Origin: Candidatus Lernaella stagnicola
GTDB taxonomy: Bacteria; Lernaellota; Lernaellaia; Lernaellales; Lernaellaceae
Direction: 5' to 3'
NCBI GenBank assembly: GCA_030765525.1
Contig: JAVCCK010000046.1
Coordinates: forward strand, 38,502 to 102,501
Length of the DNA: 64,000 bases
A model generated the notes under the pieces. It saw nothing but the letters and a program-made list of their open reading frames with translations. It ran no database searches and was not told the origin of the DNA. The translations under genes were made by a program, and so were the position numbers. Shown here one piece after another: positions 44,520 through 52,856 of this stretch; position 1 is the first letter of the stretch; each line of letters starts with the position of its first letter.

Positions 44520-44961
44520 ACATCGCGTCGAGCGGATTGTCGGATTTTCTGGCCTTGGACGGATCGGCCAACTTCGCTTCGATATCGGCCGTCTGCTCCG
44601 CTTTCTTAGGATCGACGTAGCCCTTTTCGAAACGGGTCGCCAGTTCCTTGTTTTTTTCCGCCGCCGCCGCCTGAAAGGCCGCCACTTCGTCTTCGATGCC
44701 CGGCGCGACATCTCTGCCTTCGAGATCCTCGATCACGTGATGGTCGTCGATCAACACGCGCGCGCCGTACGCTCCGGTCATCACCCGTACCGCGCCCACG
44801 TCGGCCATTTTATTCACCACGTGGTGCACTTCTTCCACATTTATCTGCAGCGCTTCGGCGATATCCTCGGGCGCGGGCGGCGTGCCGTGAAGATGCAAAT
44901 GCACGCGCACCGCGGCGGCGACTAGGTGACTTTTCTCGTAAAGCGTCAAGACCTTCGACAT
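44503..44961 (-). CDS. small winged-helix-like protein, function unknown
   Basis: 152 residues. The first 60 residues have the pattern of a winged helix (LYEKSHLVAAAVRVHLHLHG, PEDIAEALQINVEEVHHVVNKM, GAVRVM), and the rest is a charged coiled coil ending in Lys-Lys-Lys-Glu. ATG follows AGGAGGTTGCC. Possibly a DNA-binding or nucleoid-related regulator; this is structural inference only. Confidence 0.6.
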   Translation of the reverse strand: MSKVLTLYEKSHLVAAAVRVHLHLHGTPPAPEDIAEALQINVEEVHHVVNKMADVGAVRVMTGAYGARVLIDDHHVIEDLEGRDVAPGIEDEVAAFQAAAAEKNKELATRFEKGYVDPKKAEQTADIEAKLADPSKARKSDNPLDAMFKKKE

Positions 44962-45022
44962 GGCAACCTCCTACTTGGGCGCGCCCACTTTAACGCAGGT
45001 TCGGGCGTCGACGCAAAACCTT

Positions 45023-46138
45023 TCAATCCTCGCTGGGCGGCGACAGCACGAAACACCGAAAGCCGTTGTGATTGTTGCGGGCGTGCGGCACGTTGGTTTC
45101 GTTAGCGTCGTTGAGCACCCAGCGGGCGTCGGTCGCCCAGGCGCCGCCGCGTAAACGCACGCCGCGGTCGTGGGAGGTCCATTCAAAAACATTGCCGGCC
45201 ATGTCCAACAAGCCGTGCTTCGTCGCGCCGCGGGGGAAGGACCCAACCGGACTGCTGTTGATGTATCCGTCCTCGCTCCCCGACACGTTGGCGTATCTCG
45301 ACACGTCGGCGTCCTCTCCCCAAGGATAGGGCCGCTTGGTGGCGCCACGCGCCGCGATCTCCCAAAATCGGTCGGGAGGCAACGCGCGATCGATGTGCTC
45401 GCAATAAGCCTGCGCTCCGGCGTAGGAAACAAAGGCCATGGGGAAGGCGGCGCATTCGGCGGGCACCCCGTACGTGTCGTCCTTGCGCACGATCGGATTG
45501 TCCGGGCGACTCAAGTCGGTGAACTGGGCCAGTACGTTTTCACTGTGCTTCGTCTCGTTTAGAAACGCCGCGAATTGTTCGTACGTCACTTCCGTTTTTT
45601 CCATCGCGAAGGAATCGAAACGAACGCGACGCAAGCCTTGTGCCTCCTCGTCGTAAAGCCAAGCTTCACCGCCGGGAATGGTCACCAGCGGGCTGGGTTT
45701 CACTTTGTCGCCACGGCTGATTTTCAAATCTCGCCGTCGTTCCCAAAGAGTGTACTCGTGAGCCTGCGGGCCGACCGTGCGCCCCACCGGGTTCCACAAC
45801 GCGCTGGCGCAACCCAACGCCGAGCCGATGGCCTGGGAGCGCAACAGGAAGTAGTTGACCTCCGAGGCGTAGACCGCCGGCGGATGAGGAAGCCGAACGA
45901 TCGCTGTGGCCGCGCCGCCCGCCGGCCCCTGGGAAGAACCAATCAGGTTCGAGGGCAACTGCACGGGCCTCACGCCGGCGCGCGCCAGGTGTTTGAGGCT
46001 GTTTTCGATAAACACCCGTTCACCGCCGGGGATTTGCACCAGCAGACCGCGCAGTTGGCCGGTTTGCGGATCCTCGGTCACCTGTCTGTTACACGCCAGT
46101 AAAAGCAGGAGTAAAACTAGCGGAAGTAAGCGTCGCAT
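45023..46138 (-). CDS. FGE/SUMF1-like lipoprotein
   Basis: 371 residues. The signal peptide ends LLLLAC (Cys 16), followed by NRQVTED, with no Asp tract. Residues about 20-140 are a family-specific N-terminal region. The SUMF1 fold is at about 150-365: VTIPGGEAWLYD, EKTEVTYEQFAAFLNET, MAFVSYAGAQAYCEHI, ANVSGSEDGY, LLDMAGNVFEWT, RLRGGAW and NHNGFRCF. The catalytic Cys pair of FGE is not present after RGG (RGGAWATDARWVL), so it is probably a binding or structural member and not a formylglycine former. No sulfatase lies nearby. Confidence 0.85.
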   Translation of the reverse strand: MRRLLPLVLLLLLLACNRQVTEDPQTGQLRGLLVQIPGGERVFIENSLKHLARAGVRPVQLPSNLIGSSQGPAGGAATAIVRLPHPPAVYASEVNYFLLRSQAIGSALGCASALWNPVGRTVGPQAHEYTLWERRRDLKISRGDKVKPSPLVTIPGGEAWLYDEEAQGLRRVRFDSFAMEKTEVTYEQFAAFLNETKHSENVLAQFTDLSRPDNPIVRKDDTYGVPAECAAFPMAFVSYAGAQAYCEHIDRALPPDRFWEIAARGATKRPYPWGEDADVSRYANVSGSEDGYINSSPVGSFPRGATKHGLLDMAGNVFEWTSHDRGVRLRGGAWATDARWVLNDANETNVPHARNNHNGFRCFVLSPPSED

Positions 46139-46190
46139 GGCCCCATCTTATATGCGCGGTCGCGGTTGCCGCAACAGGCCGCCCGCGCGG

Positions 46191-47054
46191 TCATGGCGTC
46201 CAGCGCCATACGATACCCGTGCCGACGGGGTGGCCGACGGCTTCGACGACGTGCTCGCATTTGACCAGGAAGACGAAATAGACCGGGCGCAGCGCGTGGC
46301 CGTAAAGCGCTTCGAAATTGCCCTGCCCTTTGCTCACGACCACATCGGCCGTCTCGAGCAATTCCCGCGTGCGATCGTTGAGCAATTCGGGAATGGCGCC
46401 CGGCGCGTCGCTGCCCGAGGAAATCAATTCGCAAACCTGGTCGAGACCGGCTTGCCGGGCCTCCACGAGCGTAGCGTCGTTGAGCACCGGCGACTCCCGC
46501 GTGGCGAAGGTGATCGCCGGGCCGGGCGGCAGCGTCTCGATGAACAGGCGGTCGCACCACACCTCACCGGTGTTGTCGCCCAAATACAGTACGCGCCGAG
46601 CGGCGCCGATTTCCTCGCGCAAGCGTTCGGTATCGTCGATGCCCAACTCCGCTTCGGCCAGGCGTTCGACCGTGGCGGGCAAATCCTGTTCGCCCACGTA
46701 CGCGAAATCGATCACGTTGCCCGCCAGCGCGGTGCGCAGCGCGGTGCGAAATGAATCGTCGGAAGCAACGATGCGGTCGCGCAAGGTTTCGACGACGGCC
46801 GCGGCGTGTTCGTTGCCCAGGCGCTTCACCTCGGCGAACGGATCGGTCACGCCCAGGTGGCGCTGCAGCAAACCCCGCAAGCGGCGCGCCGCCTGCGGAG
46901 GCCCTTGATCAGCGGGCGTACTGGCGATGAGTTGCCGCGTTTCGTCCACCAGCGTGGCGATGCGCTCGGCCGATAAGCCGTGCATCTCCGCCACGCGGAT
47001 CACGGCTCGGGCGAAGCAGTCCTGACAAATGGGATCGAGACGAATAGTTTTCAA
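46191..47054 (-). CDS. DUF89/ARMT1-like metal-dependent phosphatase
   Basis: 287 residues. Family motifs: NVIDFAYVG (about residue 120), LYLGDNTGEVWCDRLFIE (the Asp-Asn metal site, about 160), SDAPGAIPELL, DVVVSKGQGNFEALYG and FLVKCEHV. DUF89 proteins are metal-dependent carbohydrate/nucleotide phosphatases that remove damaged metabolites. TTG at 47054 is the start: it has GGAAAGGAAA upstream and overlaps the preceding stop (TTGA), so translation is coupled to the HAD gene. Confidence 0.88.
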   Translation of the reverse strand: MKTIRLDPICQDCFARAVIRVAEMHGLSAERIATLVDETRQLIASTPADQGPPQAARRLRGLLQRHLGVTDPFAEVKRLGNEHAAAVVETLRDRIVASDDSFRTALRTALAGNVIDFAYVGEQDLPATVERLAEAELGIDDTERLREEIGAARRVLYLGDNTGEVWCDRLFIETLPPGPAITFATRESPVLNDATLVEARQAGLDQVCELISSGSDAPGAIPELLNDRTRELLETADVVVSKGQGNFEALYGHALRPVYFVFLVKCEHVVEAVGHPVGTGIVWRWTP

Positions 47055-47740
47055 CGTGCGTTTCCTTTCCCGGTGCGAACGAGCCAGTCGTAATCGCAAC
47101 CGTTAAAATCGGCCACCCAGGCGAAACAGCCCGGCAACCGTTCGGGATCGGTGCGCGCCGTGACACCCACAACCGCCATGCCCGCGGCCAAGGCGCTCTT
47201 CACCCCGTTGGTGGAATCTTCGATGACGACGACCTCCCCCGGCCGAACCGCGCGTCCGACCGCTTCGTTCAGTTTCGCCAGGCCCGTCAAATACGGTGCG
47301 GGGTCGGGTTTGGGCTTTGCGTATTCACCCGCCGCAAGGACCGCGGCGACGCACTCGGCGATATCCAAGCGCGCCAAGTGGTATTCGATCTCGTGGCGCA
47401 ACGCGCCGCTGACCACACCGACCGGCACGTGACCGGCCAGGTCGCGCACGAAAGCGGCCAACCCCGGCAGGTCGACGGGCCGCTCGCGTACCAAACGGTC
47501 GTAGATTACGCTTTTCGCCGCGAGGAGTTCGAGTTGCCGCGACGGGCTCATCTCGACGCCGCGACGGGCCAGCAGCAGGCGCAGGAATTCGGCGTCGGGC
47601 ACGCCGAGTAGGGGGCCGTAATATTCCTCGTCGGTGTAGTTGATGTCCAACGGAACGAGAACTTCCCGCCACGACTCGTCGTGCAGCGGTTCGTCGTCGA
47701 TCACCACTCCGTTGAAATCGAAAAGGACGGCGTCGATCAT
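47051..47740 (-). CDS. HAD-superfamily hydrolase (beta-phosphoglucomutase-like)
   Basis: 229 residues. Motif I is DFNGVVIDDEPLHDESW: the nucleophile Asp is present, but the second Asp of the usual DxD is Asn, as in some related HAD families. Motif II lies in VGVVSGALR, motif III Lys in YAKPKPDP and motif IV in VVIEDSTNGVKSA. It is likely a sugar-phosphate phosphatase or mutase with altered proton handling. ATG follows GGAGG. It is in an operon with the DUF89 gene downstream (four-base TTGA overlap), which suggests a metabolite-repair pair. Confidence 0.88.
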   Translation of the reverse strand: MIDAVLFDFNGVVIDDEPLHDESWREVLVPLDINYTDEEYYGPLLGVPDAEFLRLLLARRGVEMSPSRQLELLAAKSVIYDRLVRERPVDLPGLAAFVRDLAGHVPVGVVSGALRHEIEYHLARLDIAECVAAVLAAGEYAKPKPDPAPYLTGLAKLNEAVGRAVRPGEVVVIEDSTNGVKSALAAGMAVVGVTARTDPERLPGCFAWVADFNGCDYDWLVRTGKGNAR

Positions 47741-47920
47741 CGCAGTTGCCTCCGGTCAAAATCCGCGCCTACCTTAACGGATCGGCGGGCAATGGCAAAC
47801 CGCGAGCGGTCGCCGGGCCTTCCCGATAGGCCGCGGTGCCAAAATCCGAACCGGCGTTGGCTCTGCGTGACAAATCTGCCTATACTTATGGAACCCCCCC
47901 ATGCCAAGAGCTCGTGGACG
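47741..47920. other. intergenic region
   Basis: Upstream of the leftward HAD-DUF89 operon and of the degenerate acidic-tail fragment. It must hold the promoter of the operon; no gene seen. Confidence 0.4.
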
Positions 47921-48126
47921 ATGAGAAGGATACTGTTCGCTATCCGTGTAGCTATCGTGCTGATCGTGCCTCCCACCACCGTGCGGGACGGCCTGGATCG
48001 CTCGGGCTGGAAAACGCCGCGTCAATATCGCCACCGGCTCACCATCGACATCGCGTCTTTCCTGCTGGATCAACCGGTGACGACGATGACGACAAAGACG
48101 ACAACAGCGAGGGGTGCGGCTGCTGA
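47921..48126 (+). pseudogene. degenerate exported-protein remnant with Asp-rich GCGC tail
   Basis: An ATG at 47921 opens a frame that starts like a signal peptide (MRRILFAIRVAIVLIV). The frame that ends at 48126 encodes GSTGDDDDDKDDNSEGCGC and a stop. The two lie in different frames, so an internal deletion or frameshift seems to have joined the head and tail of a once longer protein. The tail repeats the NS-acidic-Gly-Cys ending of the FG-GAP protein (NSDGSCCG). If a real short protein is made, the frame change must be bridged. Confidence 0.45.
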
Positions 48127-48184
48127 CCCGTCGCCGGGAAAATATTCCGTAACGTGAATCACACCTCACGCACGGGAGAAGCTC

Positions 48185-48523
48185 ATGTATCGGAAATCTG
48201 TCCTCGGTCTTTGGGTCGCCTCCACGTTACTATTTATCTTCACCCTGGGAGTCGCGGCGATTGGCGCAAGTTTTTTCGAGCGCATGGTATCCAGCGTGCA
48301 TCTCACGCTGCCTCCATTAACCGCGGCAATGATATGGGCGGGGGCGAAAGTTTCCACGCTGTGGTTGCCCGTTTTTTGGATACCCTATCTGGCGCTCCTG
48401 GCGCTTACCTACCGGCTATCACCGCAGCACGTCGGTCGCCTTCTGGTCTCCGTGGGAACCTTCTTCTTTTTCCTGACTGTCGCCATTTTCGAACTGATCG
48501 CGATGCGTCTCCCGATGATGTAA
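48185..48523 (+). CDS. small three-helix membrane protein, unknown
   Basis: 112 residues with three hydrophobic helices (about residues 8-28, 50-75 and 85-105); the middle segment LTLPPLTAAMIWAG resembles the last membrane part of GspF-like type II secretion proteins, but the protein is too short to be one. ATG at 48185 follows GGGAGAAG. The last 105 bases overlap, antisense, the end of the convergent GT-C gene. Confidence 0.6.
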   Translation: MYRKSVLGLWVASTLLFIFTLGVAAIGASFFERMVSSVHLTLPPLTAAMIWAGAKVSTLWLPVFWIPYLALLALTYRLSPQHVGRLLVSVGTFFFFLTVAIFELIAMRLPMM

Positions 48524-49693
48524 CCGCGAAAGGCGACCCGCAAGAATACGGCCACCCCACATGATCGCCATCGAAGCAAACAACAAACGAAACGGCGTGA
48601 GCGTCAACGCCATGCGCTCGTCGTAAAAGACGATCGCGTACACCAAGCCCAAACTCCCCGCGGCGGCAACCACGTAAAATGCATCCTTCCTGCGACGCCA
48701 CAGCAGCCCCGCCAATCCGACCCATGCAAGCAACGACCAGAGCGCCGGCCGCGTCCCCATGCGCCAAACGCGTTCGGCGACCCTGCCCAAAAACGCACCC
48801 GGTCGTGCGGCGATTTCGCGCGCGGCGGCTCGCAGGTACGCGGCGTTCTGGTCGGCCTCGTTCACCGAATGCGAAGAGCTTCGTTTGTGAAGTTCGGTCC
48901 ACACTTCCAGGTGACTGCGCTCGGAATTATCCAAGGTGAGATTGAAACCGGTGTTGGTCGTCAGCAACGTCAAGCGACCGTTAACCAGCGTGTTGCGGAT
49001 CATCCACGGCGCGACCACCACAAGCAACGCGACAACAAAGGCGGCCAAGCGACGTCCGCCGCCCTCTTTGCGAACCGAATACGCCACCGCGCCCAATGCC
49101 ATCAGCCAAAACGGGTACAGCACCGGCCGCGCCAGTGTCGCCAAGCCCAGCACCGCGCCCGCCGCCGCGTCGGCAGGCCACGCGCGCCGCCGTTGCGCAA
49201 ACACCAACAACGCCAGCGACGCCATCATAAGGGCCAAAAAAAGCGGTTCGGTCAGCGGCAGCTTGGCCACATCCATCGACAGCGGGTCGCGCGCCCACAC
49301 CGCAGCCGCCAGCAGCGCAGCCCAGCGGTCGCCGAGCACCTGCAGCGCCACGATGCCCAGCAACAACACGGCCGCGCCGCCGCATAGTGCCTGCAACCAC
49401 GTCGTCGCCGCCACGCGGCGGGCGGGGTCGTCGACGGCTTTGAAAACCACGGCAAGCAGTGCGGGAAACAGCGGCGCGCGCCACGCGGTGCGACGGCTTT
49501 GATAGGGCGGCCCGTGGTCGGTTTCGTATTCGGTGAATCCGCGGCCCGCGGCCAGGTTATCGGCGAGCGCGAGATAACTTTGCGTGTCTTGAGAAACGAT
49601 GCGCCCGTCGTAGGGTTCGACAATGCGCCAGAAAACGGCAAGCAAGGCGATGGCCGTCAATGCAGCGAAAAAACCAAAGAGACGATGCGGCAT
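48419..49693 (-). CDS. GT-C/PMT-like membrane glycosyltransferase (GT39-type)
   Basis: 424 residues with ten or so membrane helices. The first periplasmic loop holds DTQSYLALADNLAAGRGFTEYE, with the acidic pair and Glu typical of PMT/GT39-type enzymes. The C-terminus is hydrophilic (REThRDQFENGDSQEKEEGS-like) and overlaps, antisense, the end of the small membrane protein gene. ATG at 49693 with AAGGG nearby is taken as start; an ATG 36 bases upstream is possible. Substrate unknown. Confidence 0.75.
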   Translation of the reverse strand: MPHRLFGFFAALTAIALLAVFWRIVEPYDGRIVSQDTQSYLALADNLAAGRGFTEYETDHGPPYQSRRTAWRAPLFPALLAVVFKAVDDPARRVAATTWLQALCGGAAVLLLGIVALQVLGDRWAALLAAAVWARDPLSMDVAKLPLTEPLFLALMMASLALLVFAQRRRAWPADAAAGAVLGLATLARPVLYPFWLMALGAVAYSVRKEGGGRRLAAFVVALLVVVAPWMIRNTLVNGRLTLLTTNTGFNLTLDNSERSHLEVWTELHKRSSSHSVNEADQNAAYLRAAAREIAARPGAFLGRVAERVWRMGTRPALWSLLAWVGLAGLLWRRRKDAFYVVAAAGSLGLVYAIVFYDERMALTLTPFRLLFASMAIMWGGRILAGRLSRLHHRETHRDQFENGDSQEKEEGSHGDQKATDVLR

Positions 49694-49744
49694 GCCCTTA
49701 CCATCGGCGCCGCGGCCCGGCAGGTCCACGCCCGGCGCCGCCGG

Positions 49745-52270
49745 TTATTGCTTCGTGTGGCCGACTTTCAGCACGCCATCAGCGACGAGTTCCTTGATCG
49801 TCGGCAATCGCTCGCCGTTCCACAAACCGGCGCGGCGCGCTTCCTGCATCATCCACTCGGCGGCGGCGCGGTATTCTCCAGCGTCGTCGTCTTCGTCCTC
49901 ATCCTCGTCAACGTAGTAGGAATCTACAGAAAACTCCGCCGGCCAGCGCTCTCCCGGCCGCATCACGGACCAGACGATTTCGCCCAGTCGCTGCACCTGG
50001 TCGGGCGCGTCCCATCGTTGGTTGCGCGAGTAGTCGGCCAAGGCGAGGCCTGCCGGGTTGTACTCAAGCGGGACGGGGTTGGGCACCGCGTCGTAGGGCG
50101 TCATGTCGGTGTCGGTCGTGAAGCAGTCGTACATCGGGCTGGTGTGCTCGTCGTAGACGGTCAGCGGCGGCAGGCCGAAGATCATCTCGACGGTCATCCA
50201 AATCGAGGGCATGGAATACAGCACGCTCGAAATGTAGCCGCGCTTGGCGTAGGGCGAGGCGACCAGGGCGATCGTGCGGTGGGCATCGACGTGATCGATG
50301 CCGGATTGCGGATCGTCTTCCGTGATGATGATAGCCGTCTCGTGCCAGTAGTCGCTGTGAGTGATGTACTCGACCAACTTGCCCAGGCCCGCGTCGTTGT
50401 CGCCGACGTAGTAGGGAATCGTTGGTTCCCCTTCGTCCGAGCCGTTGGTGTGGTCGTTGGGCAGGCTAATGTAAACGAACTGCGGCCAAATGCCGGCCTC
50501 CATCTCCCGGATGACTTCGTCAGCCTTCGTCTCGTCGGATACGCCCAGGTTCCAGAAGCCGTATTTCAAGTCGAAATAGGGAAGCAGGTCGGGCGTGTCG
50601 CCGATCGTGATCACCTGCCCGTACGCCCGGAACGTGACGTCGTTTTCGTACATGTGGCGGAAGATGCTGCCCCGCACGCCCTGCGCGGCGGGCTCAATGT
50701 TCGTCAATGGATAACGGCTGCTGCTGCTCATCATGCGCGCCCGCTCCATGTAGTCGTTGGAGTACATGAGCGTCGACCACATGTGGCCCTGCACGCTGGC
50801 GTCGGCCTCGGAGTAGTAGTTATCGCAATTCGTGAACTGCTCGGCGAGCTCGTGCGTGTTGGGCGTGATGCCCGCGCCGAATTCGAGAAACGCCGGCTCA
50901 CGCTCGCCGCCGGGGATGTCGGACAACACCTGATCGTAGGTCTTGTTCTCTTTCATGATGAACACGACCCGCTTGATCTGCGTCGAGGGCACGCCGCGCT
51001 CGGTGGGGATGGGGCTGTCGAACATCTGGGTTTCCCAGAACAGCTCCGTGCGCGTCAGGTTGTCGGTCACCTGCTGCGTATAATCGGCCAGTTCCGACGG
51101 CGTCGGCAGCGCGATTTTCTGCAGCGTGCCGGTTTGGTTCACGCCCCAACTCGGCGTGTCGGTCGGGATGCCGCCGCCCTTGCCGTTGGTGACCAGCAGC
51201 GCATCGCGCGCCTCATCCAACGCCACGGTGGTCGGGTAATAGCCTGTCGGGATCGAGCCGAGCCGCTCGCCGCTTTCGGTATCGAAAACCACCACGGCGT
51301 CCAATCCGGCGCAGACGACGTACAGCGTGTCGCCGTCGCTGCTCAACGCCAGATCGACCGGGCTGGCGCCGGCCATTTCAGCGGCGCGGTACACGTCGAG
51401 CGTCGCCGTTTCGGTGCGCGAGGCCACGTCGATGACACTGATGGTGTCTTCGTCGCTGTTGGCCGCATACAGCGTGCCGCCGTCCGCCGACAGCGCCAGC
51501 GACTCCGGATGAAACCCGACTTGGATTTCGGCCGACCGCTGCGCCGTTTGCAAGTTGACAACGGTCACGGTTTCGTCGCCCCAATTGGCGGTGTACGCCT
51601 CGTGGCCGTCAGGCGAAACGACGACATCAACGGGATACAAGTTCGTCGGCGCGTGCGCTTCCATCAGGCCGTCGTCCAGATCGACGATCTGCAAACCGGC
51701 GCCGAAGGAACTGGTGACCAGCAGCTTTTCCTCGTTCGGAACCAAGGCCAGATTGGCCGGCAGCAGCATGCTCGGGATATCCCGCACGTGGAACGCCTCG
51801 CCGGCGACCAGATCGTATTCCATCACGCGCTGCCGCTTGCCGCCCGAAACCCATAGCTTATCGCCCGCGGCGTTGGCCGTCAGACCGAAGAAGGGGGCGG
51901 AGACGACCACGCGTGAAATCTCGTCGAGGGTGTCGCCGTCGAAAATCGTGAAGCCGCGCTCGTCGCCGCGCATCGTGATCACGACCAGGTTGCCGTCGGG
52001 AAGCACGATCACGTTGCCGGGGAAAGCCTGCGTGGCGCGAATCTCACCCACGGGCGTGATCGCGCGGCCGTTGACCATGATGATGCTCTGCTCATCGCCC
52101 ACATCGCCGGGACGAGCGAGGGCAGCGGCGGTCGGCGACGGCGGCGCTTTGCCGTCGATCGCGGCGGCCTTGGCGGCGTTCGTTCCATCGGCATCCACCG
52201 GAGAGTCCACCGGCTGACAGGCAACGGTCACCACCAGCCACAAAACAACTAATACAGCAAATCGACGCAT
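49745..52270 (-). CDS. YncE-like propeller plus phosphoesterase lipoprotein
   Basis: 841 residues. The signal peptide ends VTVAC (Cys 18), followed by QPVDSPVDADG. A seven-bladed YncE-like beta-propeller covers about 55-375 (LWVSGGKRQRVMEYD, VVVSPDGHEAYTANWGDETVTVVN, IDVASRTETATLDV). A phosphoesterase/alkaline-phosphatase-like domain (PF04185 type) covers about 415-800: IKRVVFIMKENKTYDQVL, FTNCDNYYSEADASVQGHMWS, ISLPNDHTNG and ITEDDPQSGIDHVDAHR with metal-binding Asp/His. It probably hydrolyses phosphoester bonds at the cell surface. The C-terminal acidic segment DEDEDEDDD is separate from the lipobox. Confidence 0.88.
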   Translation of the reverse strand: MRRFAVLVVLWLVVTVACQPVDSPVDADGTNAAKAAAIDGKAPPSPTAAALARPGDVGDEQSIIMVNGRAITPVGEIRATQAFPGNVIVLPDGNLVVITMRGDERGFTIFDGDTLDEISRVVVSAPFFGLTANAAGDKLWVSGGKRQRVMEYDLVAGEAFHVRDIPSMLLPANLALVPNEEKLLVTSSFGAGLQIVDLDDGLMEAHAPTNLYPVDVVVSPDGHEAYTANWGDETVTVVNLQTAQRSAEIQVGFHPESLALSADGGTLYAANSDEDTISVIDVASRTETATLDVYRAAEMAGASPVDLALSSDGDTLYVVCAGLDAVVVFDTESGERLGSIPTGYYPTTVALDEARDALLVTNGKGGGIPTDTPSWGVNQTGTLQKIALPTPSELADYTQQVTDNLTRTELFWETQMFDSPIPTERGVPSTQIKRVVFIMKENKTYDQVLSDIPGGEREPAFLEFGAGITPNTHELAEQFTNCDNYYSEADASVQGHMWSTLMYSNDYMERARMMSSSSRYPLTNIEPAAQGVRGSIFRHMYENDVTFRAYGQVITIGDTPDLLPYFDLKYGFWNLGVSDETKADEVIREMEAGIWPQFVYISLPNDHTNGSDEGEPTIPYYVGDNDAGLGKLVEYITHSDYWHETAIIITEDDPQSGIDHVDAHRTIALVASPYAKRGYISSVLYSMPSIWMTVEMIFGLPPLTVYDEHTSPMYDCFTTDTDMTPYDAVPNPVPLEYNPAGLALADYSRNQRWDAPDQVQRLGEIVWSVMRPGERWPAEFSVDSYYVDEDEDEDDDAGEYRAAAEWMMQEARRAGLWNGERLPTIKELVADGVLKVGHTKQ

Positions 52271-52387
52271 AAGCTTCCCCTTGGCTAAAAATAGCTCCGC
52301 GCCATCCTATCAAAAGGTCGCACCGCCGCAAAGAGACGAATCACCGCCCGGAGGCCGGTCGCCGCCGGCGCAAAAAGGCGCTTAAGC

Positions 52388-52417
52388 ACAAAAACTCCCC
52401 CACCGAAGTGGAGGAGT
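52388..52417 (-). terminator. rho-independent terminator of the trmD-rplS operon
   Basis: Stem ACTCCTCCAC / GTGGGGGAGT with a TTCG loop and TTTTT on the minus strand, 25 bases after the rplS stop. Confidence 0.88.
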
Positions 52418-52441
52418 CGTGGTACTCGTTGCGTGTCGGAC

Positions 52442-52789
52442 TTACCAGTCCCGCTTTTCTTTGATGCGAGCCGCTTTGCCGCGCAGATTGCGCAGGTAGT
52501 AGAGCTTCGACCGGCGAACATCGCCGCGCCGCACCACTACCAGGCCATGCAAGGCGGGCGAAAAACACGGAATGACGCGCTCGACGCCGATCCCGTAACT
52601 GACCTTGCGCACCGTGAAGCTGGACCGCGATCCGGCATTCCGCTTGGCGATCACCACGCCTTCAAAGGGCTGCAAGCGTTCTTTCTCGCCTTCCCGGATT
52701 CGCAAATTCACGCGCACGACATCCCCGATGTTGAATTCCGGGAGATCGCTACGCGTTTGGCTTTTTTCAAATGACGCTATCACGTCCAT
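52442..52789 (-). CDS. rplS: 50S ribosomal protein L19
   Basis: 115 residues, standard length. [52 protein letters not shown] and [20 protein letters not shown] are all typical. It is downstream of trmD on the same strand, as in most bacteria, and is followed by a terminator. Confidence 0.98.
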   Translation of the reverse strand: MDVIASFEKSQTRSDLPEFNIGDVVRVNLRIREGEKERLQPFEGVVIAKRNAGSRSSFTVRKVSYGIGVERVIPCFSPALHGLVVVRRGDVRRSKLYYLRNLRGKAARIKEKRDW

Positions 52790-52856
52790 GGCTCATGCTC
52801 CTGACCATACAAGGGCCCAAAAAGAGGCGTAAATATGCTCAATCATAGGGTCTTTG

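Noticed and set aside
49499..51856. 785-codon plus-strand frame opposite the phosphoesterase lipoprotein
   Set aside because: Shadow of the YncE/phosphoesterase gene, which has complete family motifs and a lipobox.
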